Assembly (NCBI GenBank): GCA_012270125.1
Contig: JAAXIY010000054.1
Location: 8,420-68,661, forward strand
DNA from: Paracoccaceae bacterium
GTDB lineage: Bacteria > Pseudomonadota > Alphaproteobacteria > Rhodobacterales > Rhodobacteraceae
DNA: 60,242 bases
Direction of reading: 5' to 3'
A program made the position numbers and the translations under genes. How positions within the stretch are numbered: the first letter of the stretch is position 1; every line of letters starts with the position of its first letter. The notes under the pieces were generated by a model. The model was not told the DNA's origin. It was given only the letters and a program-made list of their open reading frames with translations, and searched no databases. This document shows, piece after piece, positions 1 to 7,952 of this stretch.

Positions 1-1
1 T

Positions 2-277
2 GAATGCTGGCTTGAAACTGGAAGAACACATCAGATTAGAGCACATATGGCTCATTTGGGCCACTCACTAATTGGAGATGGGACCTATGGGAAGCGGAAA
101 AAAATTTCTAATAAAGCCTTTAACGAGGAAGGTTTTAGTTTAATCAAGAAATTCGAGCGGCAAGCTTTGCATGCGTCATTACTAGGCTTTATTCACCCCA
201 TTACAAAAAAACCAATGAAATTTTCAGTGGAAATGCCATTAGATCTCAAAAATTTGGCCAAGGGGTTGAAAACATGA
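2..277 (+). CDS. RluA-family 23S rRNA pseudouridine synthase, C-terminal part (partial)
   Basis: The reading frame is open from the left edge, so this is the 3' end of a gene that starts outside the window. The first residues read [20 protein letters not shown], the conserved C-terminal block of RluA/RluC/RluD-type pseudouridine synthases, which isomerise uridines in 23S rRNA. The motif GRTHQIRAH and the following GHxLIGDxTYG are diagnostic of the family. The catalytic aspartate and any S4 domain lie upstream and cannot be seen, so the exact member cannot be named. The gene ends 114 bases before rpoH on the same strand, a neighbour pair common in Rhodobacterales. Confidence 0.88.
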   Translation, partial: ECWLETGRTHQIRAHMAHLGHSLIGDGTYGKRKKISNKAFNEEGFSLIKKFERQALHASLLGFIHPITKKPMKFSVEMPLDLKNLAKGLKT

Positions 278-391
278 ATATAATTAATATATAAAAGGAT
301 CCCAATCGAGTTTAACTCTATGGTTTCAACATCGTTTTGGGGGCCTAATTAACATAACTTGAAACTTTTTGAGAAATATTGATAGGAAAAG

Positions 392-1285
392 ATGAGTAAC
401 TATAGAAATCTTCCAGCTCCAAGCCCAGAAAATGGCTTGAGCAGATATTTGCAGGAAATAAGAAAATTCCCAATGTTGGAACCTGAACAAGAATATATGC
501 TGGCTAAGCGTTGGATAGAAGAACAGGATGCCGATGCCGCTCATCAAATGGTTACATCTCATTTGAGATTAGCCGCAAAAATTGCAATGGGCTACCGAGG
601 ATACGGATTACCTCAAGCGGAAGTCATTTCTGAAGCAAATGTAGGTCTCATGCAGGCTGTAAAGCGGTTTGATCCGGAAAAAGGCTTTCGTCTGGCTACC
701 TATGCTATGTGGTGGATCAGAGCGAGTATTCAGGAATATATTCTCAGGAGTTGGTCACTAGTTAAAATGGGGACAACCAGCGCACAAAAAAAGTTATTTT
801 TTAATTTGCGTAAAGCTAAATCACGGATCGGTGCTTTGGATGAGGGGGATATGCATCCCGATAATGTTACAAAAATTGCGGGAGATTTAGGGGTTTCTGA
901 AGACGAAGTGATTTCCATGAACCGTAGACTTTCAGGAGGTGATGCTTCGCTAAACGCTATGGTGAACGCTGATGGTGAAGGCTCTATGGAATGGCAAGAC
1001 TGGTTAGAAGACGAAGATGCGGATCAGGCTGCTGATTATGAAATGCAGAATGAGTTATCCATGCGCCGGGATATGTTAAATTCAGCAATGAGTGGATTAA
1101 ATGATAGGGAAAGAGATATCTTAACCCAGAGACGTTTGGTGGATGAGGTAAAAACACTTGAAGAGCTGAGCGAAAATTATGGTGTAAGCCGAGAGCGTGT
1201 GAGACAAATCGAAGTCCGTGCTTTTGAAAAACTACAGGACAAAATGCGTGAAATGGCTATGGAAAGAGGTTTGATTAATTCATAG
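392..1285 (+). CDS. rpoH: RNA polymerase heat-shock sigma factor RpoH (sigma-32)
   Basis: The 297-residue protein starts with SNYRNLPAPSPENGLSRYLQ, typical of alphaproteobacterial RpoH. It carries region 2 (HLRLAAKIAMGYRGYGLP and FRLATYAMWWIRASIQEYIL, about residues 60-115), the linking RpoH box region, and a region 4 helix-turn-helix (LSENYGVSRERVRQIEVRAF, about 255-275). It directs core polymerase to heat-shock promoters. The ATG at 392 is preceded by AGGA with normal spacing. It is a single gene with no partner. A sigma-32-like promoter for hflKC lies at 36203-36230 in the same window and is a plausible target. Alphaproteobacteria often carry two rpoH paralogues, so whether this is RpoHI or RpoHII is not settled here. 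Confidence 0.96.
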   Translation: MSNYRNLPAPSPENGLSRYLQEIRKFPMLEPEQEYMLAKRWIEEQDADAAHQMVTSHLRLAAKIAMGYRGYGLPQAEVISEANVGLMQAVKRFDPEKGFRLATYAMWWIRASIQEYILRSWSLVKMGTTSAQKKLFFNLRKAKSRIGALDEGDMHPDNVTKIAGDLGVSEDEVISMNRRLSGGDASLNAMVNADGEGSMEWQDWLEDEDADQAADYEMQNELSMRRDMLNSAMSGLNDRERDILTQRRLVDEVKTLEELSENYGVSRERVRQIEVRAFEKLQDKMREMAMERGLINS

Positions 1286-1344
1286 CTCTTGAAATTTTCC
1301 CTCAATTAGCCCCATCCTAAACATTGTGAGATTTGGAGGCGAAT

Positions 1345-2316
1345 ATGGATCATTTAAATTGGGGCGTGTTAGGAGCGTCGAAGTTTGCTCTTGAGCACCT
1401 AACGCCCGCGATGCAGTTGTCAAAAAACAATCGCTTTCTGGCACTTGCAACGCGTTCAAAACAAAAAGCCGCTCCTTTTGTGCGACTTGAGCCTGGTATA
1501 GACGTTTTCGATGATTATGACCAACTCTTAGCGGACAATAGAATAAATGCCGTGTACATCCCTTTACCAAATACTATGCATGTTGATTGGACTAAGCGGG
1601 CGATTCAGGCTGGCAAACATGTGCTTTGTGAAAAACCGATTGCAATGAAATCCACTGAAATAAATGAATTAATTGAGCTGAGAAACAAATCTGGTTTATT
1701 GATAGCCGAGGCATACATGATTGTGCACCACCCACAATGGATAAAGGCAAAAGAAATAATTCAGTCGGGAACTTTGGGTGAATTAATTCAAGTTGATGCA
1801 GTTTTTAGTTACAATAACAAAACGGACCATCAAAACATTCGTAATAGCTCACAATTAGGTGGCGGCGGATTACCCGACATAGGCGTTTACACTCTTGGAT
1901 CAGTACGATTTGTTACAGATCAAGAACCTTTAACAATTCGCCATGCAGATATAAAATATGAAAATGGTGTTGATGTATGGGCGCTAGCTGCATTTGATTT
2001 TCCAAATTTTAAGTTTACCAGCATCACATCTATGCGAATGGCTCCACGGCAAGAAGTAACTTTCCAAGGGACAGAAGGATTTATAAAACTAACCGCCCCT
2101 TTTAATCCGTTAGTGTATGATAAAGCTGAAATAACTCAGAGGATGAACAATGGAGCAGAAACGATTTTTAGCTATCCAGGTGTTTCACACTATGTCAATC
2201 AGATTGAGGCGTTTAGCGATACTGTTTTAAATAATAAAACATATCCTTGCAGCCTGGAGTTTTCGCAGGGTACTCAGAAAATGATTGATAGTATTTTTGA
2301 TTTTGTTTCAGCTTAG
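1345..2316 (+). CDS. Gfo/Idh/MocA family NAD(P)-dependent oxidoreductase
   Basis: The 323-residue protein has an N-terminal Rossmann fold (LNWGVLGASKFALEHLTPAM; the glycine pattern is relaxed to GVLGAS) and the family signature HVLCEKPIA at about residue 90. The C-terminal half is the alpha/beta substrate domain (GGGGLPDIGVY at about 170). Such enzymes oxidise or reduce sugars, inositols, trans-dihydrodiols and related hydroxyl compounds with NAD(P); the substrate cannot be read from sequence. The ATG at 1345 is chosen over the TTG at 1333 because a strong GGAGG (1335-1339) sits five bases before it and would overlap the TTG. It is convergent with phaZ, which ends seven bases downstream, and shows no operon link. 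Confidence 0.85.
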   Translation: MDHLNWGVLGASKFALEHLTPAMQLSKNNRFLALATRSKQKAAPFVRLEPGIDVFDDYDQLLADNRINAVYIPLPNTMHVDWTKRAIQAGKHVLCEKPIAMKSTEINELIELRNKSGLLIAEAYMIVHHPQWIKAKEIIQSGTLGELIQVDAVFSYNNKTDHQNIRNSSQLGGGGLPDIGVYTLGSVRFVTDQEPLTIRHADIKYENGVDVWALAAFDFPNFKFTSITSMRMAPRQEVTFQGTEGFIKLTAPFNPLVYDKAEITQRMNNGAETIFSYPGVSHYVNQIEAFSDTVLNNKTYPCSLEFSQGTQKMIDSIFDFVSA

Positions 2317-2322
2317 AAATAT

Positions 2323-3549
2323 CTAATTTTTGTTCATAACGTCCAAAACTAGTGGCCTAATTTTGTTGCGCCAGTAACGTCCGGCAAATATTCCATAATG
2401 CCCTGCGTCTGGTTCAACATAGCTCGACTTTTTATTTTCGTTTAAACCAGTACAGAGCTCAAGAGCGGCATAGCACTGACCAGGAGCTGATATATCATCT
2501 TTCCCGCCCTCTACAGTCATAATGTTCACGCTAGTAATTTTGGAAAAATCTATTTTCATACCATCTATGGAGAATTTATTTTCAGCAATTTCACGTTTTT
2601 TAAATATACGCTCTACTGTTGAGAGATAAAATTCTGCAGGCATATCCATTACAGCCAAATACTCATCATAAAATTTATTGTGCTTATCGTGATCTGAAGC
2701 TTCTCCTTTAGCTACCCGAAAAATTTGATCCATAAATGCTCGTGAATGTCGATCCATATTCATAGAAAGAAATGAATAAAGTTGTAATGAGCCAGGATAA
2801 ACTTGCCGCCCTATTCCGGCATATTTCACACCAACATTCTGGATCATTGTATGCTCTAATTGTCCCATTGTTACTCGGCGCCCAAAATCGGTTACTTCTG
2901 TTGGGTTGGCATCAGGATCGATTGGGCCACCAATAAGAATCAAACTTTTGGGTATGCTATTTTTTTCATATTCACTGACAAAAGCTGTTGCGGCGAGAGC
3001 AAGTGGGGCAGGTTGGCAGACAGCAACAACATGTATATCTGGCCCAAGATATTTCATAAATTCAATAAGATACTTGGTATAGTCTTCTATATCAAATTTT
3101 CCCGCCGAAACGGGAATATCCCGGGCATTATGCCAGTCAGTAATATAAACCTCACAATCCGCTATCAAGCTATGGACTGTGGAAGTCAAAAGTGTAGCAT
3201 AATGACCAGACATCGGCGCTATCAATAATACTTTTTTATTTATCGCTTTTCTGTCTTGCACATCAAAATGAACTAAGTCACCGAAAGGTTTTTTAATTTT
3301 TATTTTGATGTCTACTAAGTGATCGCGCCCATCTTCACAGGTAAAACTATCAATGTTCCAGTCGGGTTTTGCGACCATACGCTCAAAGCTGCGCTCGGTG
3401 ACTTCTCCCCAAGCTGCTAACCAATTCATCATAGGGTTTGGGGTGATTTCATAGGCTGGATAGGATGCAAAAGATTTGGCGGTAGCTCCTAACCATTGAT
3501 TAGTATTTCTTATTGTTTCCATAAAGTCGTAGCCGAATGTCTTATGCAT
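2323..3549 (-). CDS. phaZ: Intracellular polyhydroxyalkanoate depolymerase PhaZ
   Basis: The 408-residue protein matches intracellular PHB depolymerases, which attack native granules and release hydroxyacyl monomers or oligomers. It has an alpha/beta-hydrolase core with the catalytic cysteine in AVCQPAPLAL (Cys at about 178, replacing the serine of a lipase box), an aspartate in GGKDDISAPGQ and a histidine in DAGHYGIF near the C terminus, consistent with the Cys-Asp-His triad known for this family. There is no signal peptide, in keeping with a cytoplasmic granule enzyme. It is transcribed divergently from phaC; the 96-base intergenic region carries a perfect PhaR-type site at 3612-3622. Placement beside synthase, phasin and regulator fixes the function with high confidence. 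Confidence 0.93.
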   Translation of the reverse strand: MHKTFGYDFMETIRNTNQWLGATAKSFASYPAYEITPNPMMNWLAAWGEVTERSFERMVAKPDWNIDSFTCEDGRDHLVDIKIKIKKPFGDLVHFDVQDRKAINKKVLLIAPMSGHYATLLTSTVHSLIADCEVYITDWHNARDIPVSAGKFDIEDYTKYLIEFMKYLGPDIHVVAVCQPAPLALAATAFVSEYEKNSIPKSLILIGGPIDPDANPTEVTDFGRRVTMGQLEHTMIQNVGVKYAGIGRQVYPGSLQLYSFLSMNMDRHSRAFMDQIFRVAKGEASDHDKHNKFYDEYLAVMDMPAEFYLSTVERIFKKREIAENKFSIDGMKIDFSKITSVNIMTVEGGKDDISAPGQCYAALELCTGLNENKKSSYVEPDAGHYGIFAGRYWRNKIRPLVLDVMNKN

Positions 3550-3611
3550 ATCGCATCCTTAAGCGTACAGTTGAACTTCCTAGTGATTTCTAGTAACTCA
3601 ATTTTGCAATG

Positions 3612-3622
3612 CTGCAAAGCAG
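3612..3622. promoter_or_regulatory. PhaR-type operator between phaZ and phaC
   Basis: The sequence CTGCAAAGCAG is a perfect match to CTGC-N3-GCAG, the form of TGC-rich site known to be bound by PhaR in Paracoccus and Rhodobacter. It lies 24 bases before the phaC start and 63 bases before the divergent phaZ start, so it could act on either gene. That it binds PhaR here is inferred from the match and from the further copies at phaP and phaR. Confidence 0.75.
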
Positions 3623-3645
3623 AAAAACCACACGGAAAATTTATC

Positions 3646-5430
3646 ATGACAGGTAAAAGTAATTCACTTGTGGAAACTGGTGATGTTTTAAATCAAAATT
3701 TGAAAAAGCTGGACCTGCTTACTAAACGGTTCCTTACGGTAGTGCAGAATAAGAAATCTTTAGATCCAGGCCTTCAAGGACCTGGTCAAGATTTGGCGAT
3801 ATCAGCAGCCTCGGCTTACTGGCAAAATATGGCTGAAAATCCATATAAAATTTTGGAACAGCAAGTAGAATTTTGGGGAAAAACCTTGCAAAATATGGTG
3901 GAAATGCAGCATGCATTCGTAGCTTCCGATGCCCCAACCATAGATAGCTATACTAAGGATTCGAGATTTGAAAATCCTTTGTGGAGCTTAAATCCCTACT
4001 TCAATTTTGTTAAAAATCAATACTTGCAAAATTCTGATCTAATCAAAAAGACAGCTCAAAATATTGATGGTTTGTCGGAAAAAGAGAGAAAAAGATTAAT
4101 CTATTTTACAGATCAAATTGTTGAGATGATGGCACCAACTAATTTTTTAGGCACCAACCCTGATGCTCTTGAGCTTGCTTTGAAGACAAACGGTCAATCT
4201 TTGATAGATGGTCTTGAAAACTTAATTGCAGATTTAGAGGCTAATGATGGAGAGTTAATAGTTCGTTTGGCTGACGAACAAGCTTTTGAGGTAGGAAAAA
4301 ATCTAGGAACACAAGACGGAAAGGTTGTCTTTAGAAATAGGCTATTAGAGCTTATTCAATATAGCCCTAAAACGAAAACTGTTCATCAGATACCCTTGGT
4401 TATATTTCCTCCATGGATAAACAAATTTTACATTCTTGATTTAAGAAAGCAAAATAGTTTTATTTCCTGGCTTGTATCGAAAGGCTACACTGTTTTTGTA
4501 GTATCTTGGATCAATCCAGATGATAGTTATTCTGATGTAGGAATGAATGACTATATTACTGAAGGTTATCTGAATGTAATTCAGGTGATTAAGTCTATCA
4601 CCTCACAAAAACAAATAAATGCAATTGGGTATTGTATTGGAGGAACTACGCTTGGGTTAACGATAGCATATCTTAACAAAATTAATGATAATTCAATTCG
4701 GGCTGCAACTTTTTTTACAACTTTGACCGACTTTGCGGAACAAGGAGAATTTACCCCTTTTCTGCAAAATGATTTCATAGACTCAATAGAGCGAGAGGTT
4801 ACGCAATCGGGTATTCTGAAAAGTTTTATTATGGCTCGCACCTTTAGTTTTTTGCGATCTAACGATCTGATATACTCACCCGCTATTAAAAGTTACATGA
4901 TGGGTCAATCTCCTCCGGCTTTTGATTTGCTGTATTGGAATGGCGATGGTTCAAACTTGCCGGGCAAAATGGCAATAGAATATCTACGTGGCCTATGCCA
5001 AAAAAATAGTTTTTCACTTGGGAAGTTTGAGGTTGGGGGAACTGCCATATCACTAAACGACATAAGTATACCTATATGTGCAATTGGATGTGAGACAGAT
5101 CATATAGCCGCTTGGAAAGATAGCTATAGGGGAGTTCAATTAATGGGATCAAAAGATAAAAAATTTATACTAGCAGAATCTGGGCATATTGCTGGAATAA
5201 TAAATCCTCCCCATAAAAATAAATATGGTTACTACCTAAATGAAAATTTAGATTCAGACGCTGAGACTTGGCAAATAAATGCAACTCATTTTTCTGGTAG
5301 TTGGTGGCCCGTATGGGAAAAATGGATAGGATCCTTCTCTGGTGAAAAAGTGAAGGCGAGAAAGGAAGGATCTAAAAGTTATCCTTCGTTGTCAGATGCT
5401 CCCGGGACATACGTACTTAAAAAAAGCTAA
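3646..5430 (+). CDS. phaC: Class I poly(3-hydroxyalkanoate) synthase PhaC
   Basis: The 594-residue protein polymerises (R)-3-hydroxyacyl-CoA into PHA at the granule surface. The alpha/beta-hydrolase core shows the lipase-like box GYCIGGTTLG with catalytic Cys330, Asp485 in CETDHIAAW and His514 in ESGHIAGI, spaced as in class I synthases. Its length of about 590 residues also fits class I, which needs no PhaE partner. The ATG at 3646 is chosen because the family N terminus begins about there; upstream in-frame codons run back into the PhaR box and the divergent phaZ gene. phaP follows after 94 bases that hold two PhaR boxes, so the phasin probably has its own promoter. Confidence 0.96.
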   Translation: MTGKSNSLVETGDVLNQNLKKLDLLTKRFLTVVQNKKSLDPGLQGPGQDLAISAASAYWQNMAENPYKILEQQVEFWGKTLQNMVEMQHAFVASDAPTIDSYTKDSRFENPLWSLNPYFNFVKNQYLQNSDLIKKTAQNIDGLSEKERKRLIYFTDQIVEMMAPTNFLGTNPDALELALKTNGQSLIDGLENLIADLEANDGELIVRLADEQAFEVGKNLGTQDGKVVFRNRLLELIQYSPKTKTVHQIPLVIFPPWINKFYILDLRKQNSFISWLVSKGYTVFVVSWINPDDSYSDVGMNDYITEGYLNVIQVIKSITSQKQINAIGYCIGGTTLGLTIAYLNKINDNSIRAATFFTTLTDFAEQGEFTPFLQNDFIDSIEREVTQSGILKSFIMARTFSFLRSNDLIYSPAIKSYMMGQSPPAFDLLYWNGDGSNLPGKMAIEYLRGLCQKNSFSLGKFEVGGTAISLNDISIPICAIGCETDHIAAWKDSYRGVQLMGSKDKKFILAESGHIAGIINPPHKNKYGYYLNENLDSDAETWQINATHFSGSWWPVWEKWIGSFSGEKVKARKEGSKSYPSLSDAPGTYVLKKS

Positions 5431-5434
5431 AATG

Positions 5435-5474
5435 CTGCAATGCAGAAAAAAGGTGTTGCATTTCTGCGGTGCAG
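5435..5474. promoter_or_regulatory. Tandem PhaR-type operators upstream of phaP
   Basis: Two perfect CTGC-N3-GCAG sites lie here, CTGCAATGCAG at 5435-5445 and CTGCGGTGCAG at 5464-5474, with centres 29 bases apart (about three helical turns). They begin just after the phaC stop and end 50 bases before phaP. The arrangement fits repression of the phasin gene by PhaR until PHA titrates the repressor; this mechanism is known from Paracoccus and inferred here. Confidence 0.8.
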
Positions 5475-5524
5475 CATGTAACAACAATATAAAGTTAATT
5501 TAACTACATAACTAGGAGTTCGAG

Positions 5525-5971
5525 ATGTCAAACTTAGACGACATTAACAAATTAATGAAAGATATGATGGGAAATTTTCCATTTGATACTGTTGGCGTTG
5601 AAAAAACATTCAAAAGTTCTGCTTTATTAAATGAGAAGCTTGCTAATGTAGCTTTAGAAGCAGCGAGTAAATCTACCGAAATTTCTACGGCATGGGCAAA
5701 AAATACTATTGGTAAACTGCAAGCTGTTTCATCAGCAAAGGAAGAACCAGCAAATTATGTCGCAGCTATGACAGAATTTGCTTCAAATCAAGCTGAATTG
5801 GCATCAGAAAATGTGACCGCTTTTACCGAGATAGCAAAAAAGGTACAAATGGAAACTGTTGAAATTATTATGGCAGCAGGCAAGGAAATGACAGAAGAAG
5901 CGTCTTCCGCAGTAAAAAAAGCCTCTAAAGATGTGGCAGCGGCAAGTAAGAAAGTGGCTACGGTTAAATAA
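5525..5971 (+). CDS. phaP: Phasin, PHA granule-associated protein
   Basis: The 148-residue protein is almost entirely alpha-helical, rich in Ala, Lys, Glu and Ser, with no cysteine and few aromatic residues. It has the phasin_2 pattern of long amphipathic helices (for example EFASNQAELASENVTAFTEI) and an Ala/Lys-rich tail ending KKVATVK. Phasins coat PHA granules and set their number and size. The ATG is preceded by AGGAG at 5513-5517. The gene sits between phaC and phaR, behind two PhaR boxes, and ends in a double hairpin with a strong terminator, so it is probably transcribed as a short abundant message. Confidence 0.93.
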   Translation: MSNLDDINKLMKDMMGNFPFDTVGVEKTFKSSALLNEKLANVALEAASKSTEISTAWAKNTIGKLQAVSSAKEEPANYVAAMTEFASNQAELASENVTAFTEIAKKVQMETVEIIMAAGKEMTEEASSAVKKASKDVAAASKKVATVK

Positions 5972-5994
5972 ATTCGAAATCCTCCCTTCGAATT
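5971..5994 (+). repeat. Inverted repeat directly after phaP
   Basis: AATTCGAA (5971-5978) pairs perfectly with TTCGAATT (5987-5994) across an eight-base loop and is followed by TTT. It starts on the last base of the phaP stop codon and precedes the stronger terminator hairpin. It probably acts as the first part of a tandem terminator or protects the 3' end of the phasin message. Confidence 0.6.
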
Positions 5995-5997
5995 TTT

Positions 5998-6031
5998 AGG
6001 GTGTGTGGATAACACACCCTTTATTTTTTTT
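5998..6031 (+). terminator. Intrinsic terminator after phaP
   Basis: AGGGTGTGT (5998-6006) and ACACACCCT (6012-6020) form a perfect nine-base-pair stem with a five-base loop, followed by a T-rich tract to 6031. This is a clear rho-independent terminator separating phaP from phaR. Confidence 0.9.
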
Positions 6032-6064
6032 CTGCAACAGCATAAACTGTGCCGCAGTGCTGCA
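6032..6064. promoter_or_regulatory. Degenerate PhaR-type sites upstream of phaR (autoregulation)
   Basis: Three overlapping TGC-rich elements lie just before phaR: CTGC-N4-GCAT at 6032-6043, CTGT-N3-GCAG at 6047-6057 and GCAGTGCTGCA at 6054-6064. Each CTGC/GCAG-type element differs from the perfect site by one base. They lie immediately after the phaP terminator and before the Shine-Dalgarno of phaR, consistent with negative autoregulation. Confidence 0.6.
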
Positions 6065-6077
6065 TTTGGAGGGTACT

Positions 6078-6638
6078 TTGTCGGAAAAAAAAGAGACTTT
6101 ATTAATAAAAAGATACGCAAGTCGAAGGTTATATAACACTGAGACGAGCGACTATGTAACCCTCGAAGACATTGCAAAATTTATACATGAAGGTAGGGAT
6201 GTACAGATCCTTGATCTAAAATCAGGTGACGATCTAACGCGACAGTATCTTTTACAAATTATAGCCGAGCATGAAAGTCGGGGAGAAAGCGTTTTACCAA
6301 TCGATGTTCTTACTGATTTGGTGAGATCCTACACCACCCAAGCTACATCTGTAGTGCCTCAATTTCTTGAAATGTCATTTGAGATGCTCAGAGAGGGACA
6401 ACAAAAAATGCTTGAGAATATTTCGTCTTCCAATACTCTGCCTGGCTTTGAAGCAATCAAAGCGCAACAAGAAGCTTTTTTAGCTGCCTTTTCAAATGGT
6501 TTTGGGAATTGGCCTATGCAAACTTCTTCTAAAGAAGGTACTGCGGGGGACGAAGTTAATAACAAAACAGAAGAATTAGAGTCGATTAAAAAGCAGCTAT
6601 CTGATTTACAGGAACAGTTAAGCAAAATGAATAAATAA
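6078..6638 (+). CDS. phaR: PHA synthesis repressor PhaR
   Basis: The 186-residue protein contains the PHB_acc_N DNA-binding domain (LIKRYASRRLYNTETSDYV, about residues 8-28, then VTLEDIAKFIHEGRDVQILD) followed by PHB accumulation regulatory segments (SYTTQATSVVPQFLEMSF). It ends in a Lys/Glu/Gln-rich coiled-coil-like tail. PhaR binds TGC-rich DNA and PHA granules, so it derepresses phasin when polymer is present. The start is taken as TTG at 6078, giving an N terminus (SEKKETLLIKRY) typical of the family, because GGAGGG at 6068-6073 sits four bases upstream. Upstream in-frame codons run through the operator and terminator. It is convergent with the PuuB-like oxidase, nine bases away. Confidence 0.93.
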   Translation: MSEKKETLLIKRYASRRLYNTETSDYVTLEDIAKFIHEGRDVQILDLKSGDDLTRQYLLQIIAEHESRGESVLPIDVLTDLVRSYTTQATSVVPQFLEMSFEMLREGQQKMLENISSSNTLPGFEAIKAQQEAFLAAFSNGFGNWPMQTSSKEGTAGDEVNNKTEELESIKKQLSDLQEQLSKMNK

Positions 6639-6647
6639 GGCTGTTCC

Positions 6648-7952
6648 TTAAATGCCTAATCTATCGCGCAATGCATACCAGCTCATAGCCAGGATAAGCA
6701 GAGGACTTTTAAATTTTGCTCCGCCGGGAAAAGACTTAATTGGGATATTAGCCATTGTGTTAAAGCCGTCTTGTTGTCCGTTTATAGCCAGTGAAAGCAG
6801 TTTTCCTGCGTGAGTTGCTGTCCCTAAACCATGACCTGAGAAACCTGAAACAGATAAAATTGTGTCTGTTACTCGACAAAAATATGGCATTCTATTCATT
6901 GTAATTCCTAATGTTCCACCCCATGCATAATCTATTTTTACATTAGATAAGTGAGGAAATATCTCCAACATTGGTTTCAAAACTGTTGAAGTAATGTTTG
7001 TGGGGAACTTATAAGAATAATTCTCACCCCCCCCAAATAAAAGTCGTTGATCATCTGAAAGGCGAAAATAATTTACTACGAATTTTGTATCAGCCACTGC
7101 TATGTCTTTAGCAAGAACACTTTTGGCTCTATCACCAAGCGGCTCGGTAGCTACTATAAAATTATTTATGGGCATGACTTTGGCTGCAACTTTTTGCTCT
7201 AAGTTGCCTAGATATCCGTTGCATCCCAGAACAACAAATTCAGATTGAATTTCCCCCGAATTTGTTAATGTTCTGTTTACTTTGCCAGGCAACAAACTTG
7301 TTACTTCAGATTTCTCAAAAATATCAGCCCCAGCTTGGATTGCAGCTTTTGCCAAGCCAAAAACAAATCTCAGTGGATGCAGGTGAGCAGCATTCATATC
7401 CAAAATGCCACCTTTGTATTTTTCAGAGCCACAGATTGCACTGCAGACTTTATGATCTAATTTCTCCAATCCATCATAATTATATTTTTTCTCAAGATAC
7501 TCGGCATACTGATGAAGTCCTTTGACCTCTTTCGAATTGAAACCTAATGTTGCAACACCTGGTTTTAAGTGACAGTCGATTTTGTTTGTTTTTATAATCT
7601 CTTTAACCGTGTTCACAGCATCTTTGGCAAGAAGCCAAAGATTATGTGCGTGTTTTTCACCCAAATAACTTACAAGTTCATCTTGGCTTACTCTTTGGCC
7701 AGCACCAAGTTGACCACCGTTACGGCCTGAGGCTCCAAATCCAACTCTATGAGCTTCTAAAACAGCTACAGAATAGCCTAACTTTGATAAATGGAGTGCG
7801 GTGCTTAAGCCTGTATATCCAGCACCCACTATACATACATCATATTTTTTGGCTCCCTTGAGAATTGGAAATGGATCTAAATGTTTAGCCGTTGCCGCGT
7901 ACCAGCTATCTGGATACTTCCCTAAGGTATCATTTGAATGCAATAAATTCAT
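6648..7952 (-). CDS. FAD-dependent amine oxidoreductase, PuuB-like (gamma-glutamylputrescine oxidase family)
   Basis: The 434-residue DAO-family flavoprotein has a dinucleotide-binding motif (VCIVGAGYTGLSTALHL, about residues 30-47), a second block GFGASGRNGGQLGAG typical of PuuB/OrdL proteins, and a C-terminal FAD block GFSGHGLGTATHAGKLL. Such enzymes oxidise gamma-glutamylated amines to aldehydes, releasing ammonia and peroxide. The ATG at 7952 overlaps the stop of the upstream ligase gene (ATGA), indicating translational coupling; a longer in-frame start at 7982 would lie inside that gene. It is the last gene of the long minus-strand transport and gamma-glutamylation run. The actual amine is unknown. 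Confidence 0.85.
   Translation of the reverse strand: MNLLHSNDTLGKYPDSWYAATAKHLDPFPILKGAKKYDVCIVGAGYTGLSTALHLSKLGYSVAVLEAHRVGFGASGRNGGQLGAGQRVSQDELVSYLGEKHAHNLWLLAKDAVNTVKEIIKTNKIDCHLKPGVATLGFNSKEVKGLHQYAEYLEKKYNYDGLEKLDHKVCSAICGSEKYKGGILDMNAAHLHPLRFVFGLAKAAIQAGADIFEKSEVTSLLPGKVNRTLTNSGEIQSEFVVLGCNGYLGNLEQKVAAKVMPINNFIVATEPLGDRAKSVLAKDIAVADTKFVVNYFRLSDDQRLLFGGGENYSYKFPTNITSTVLKPMLEIFPHLSNVKIDYAWGGTLGITMNRMPYFCRVTDTILSVSGFSGHGLGTATHAGKLLSLAINGQQDGFNTMANIPIKSFPGGAKFKSPLLILAMSWYALRDRLGI

Noticed and set aside
358-391. CTTGAAAC near the rpoH start, considered as a sigma-32 autoregulatory promoter
   Set aside because: No C-rich -10 element follows at the right distance, unlike the hflK promoter.
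4581-4841. Minus-strand open frame inside phaC
   Set aside because: No Shine-Dalgarno, no homology, and it overlaps the synthase active-site region.
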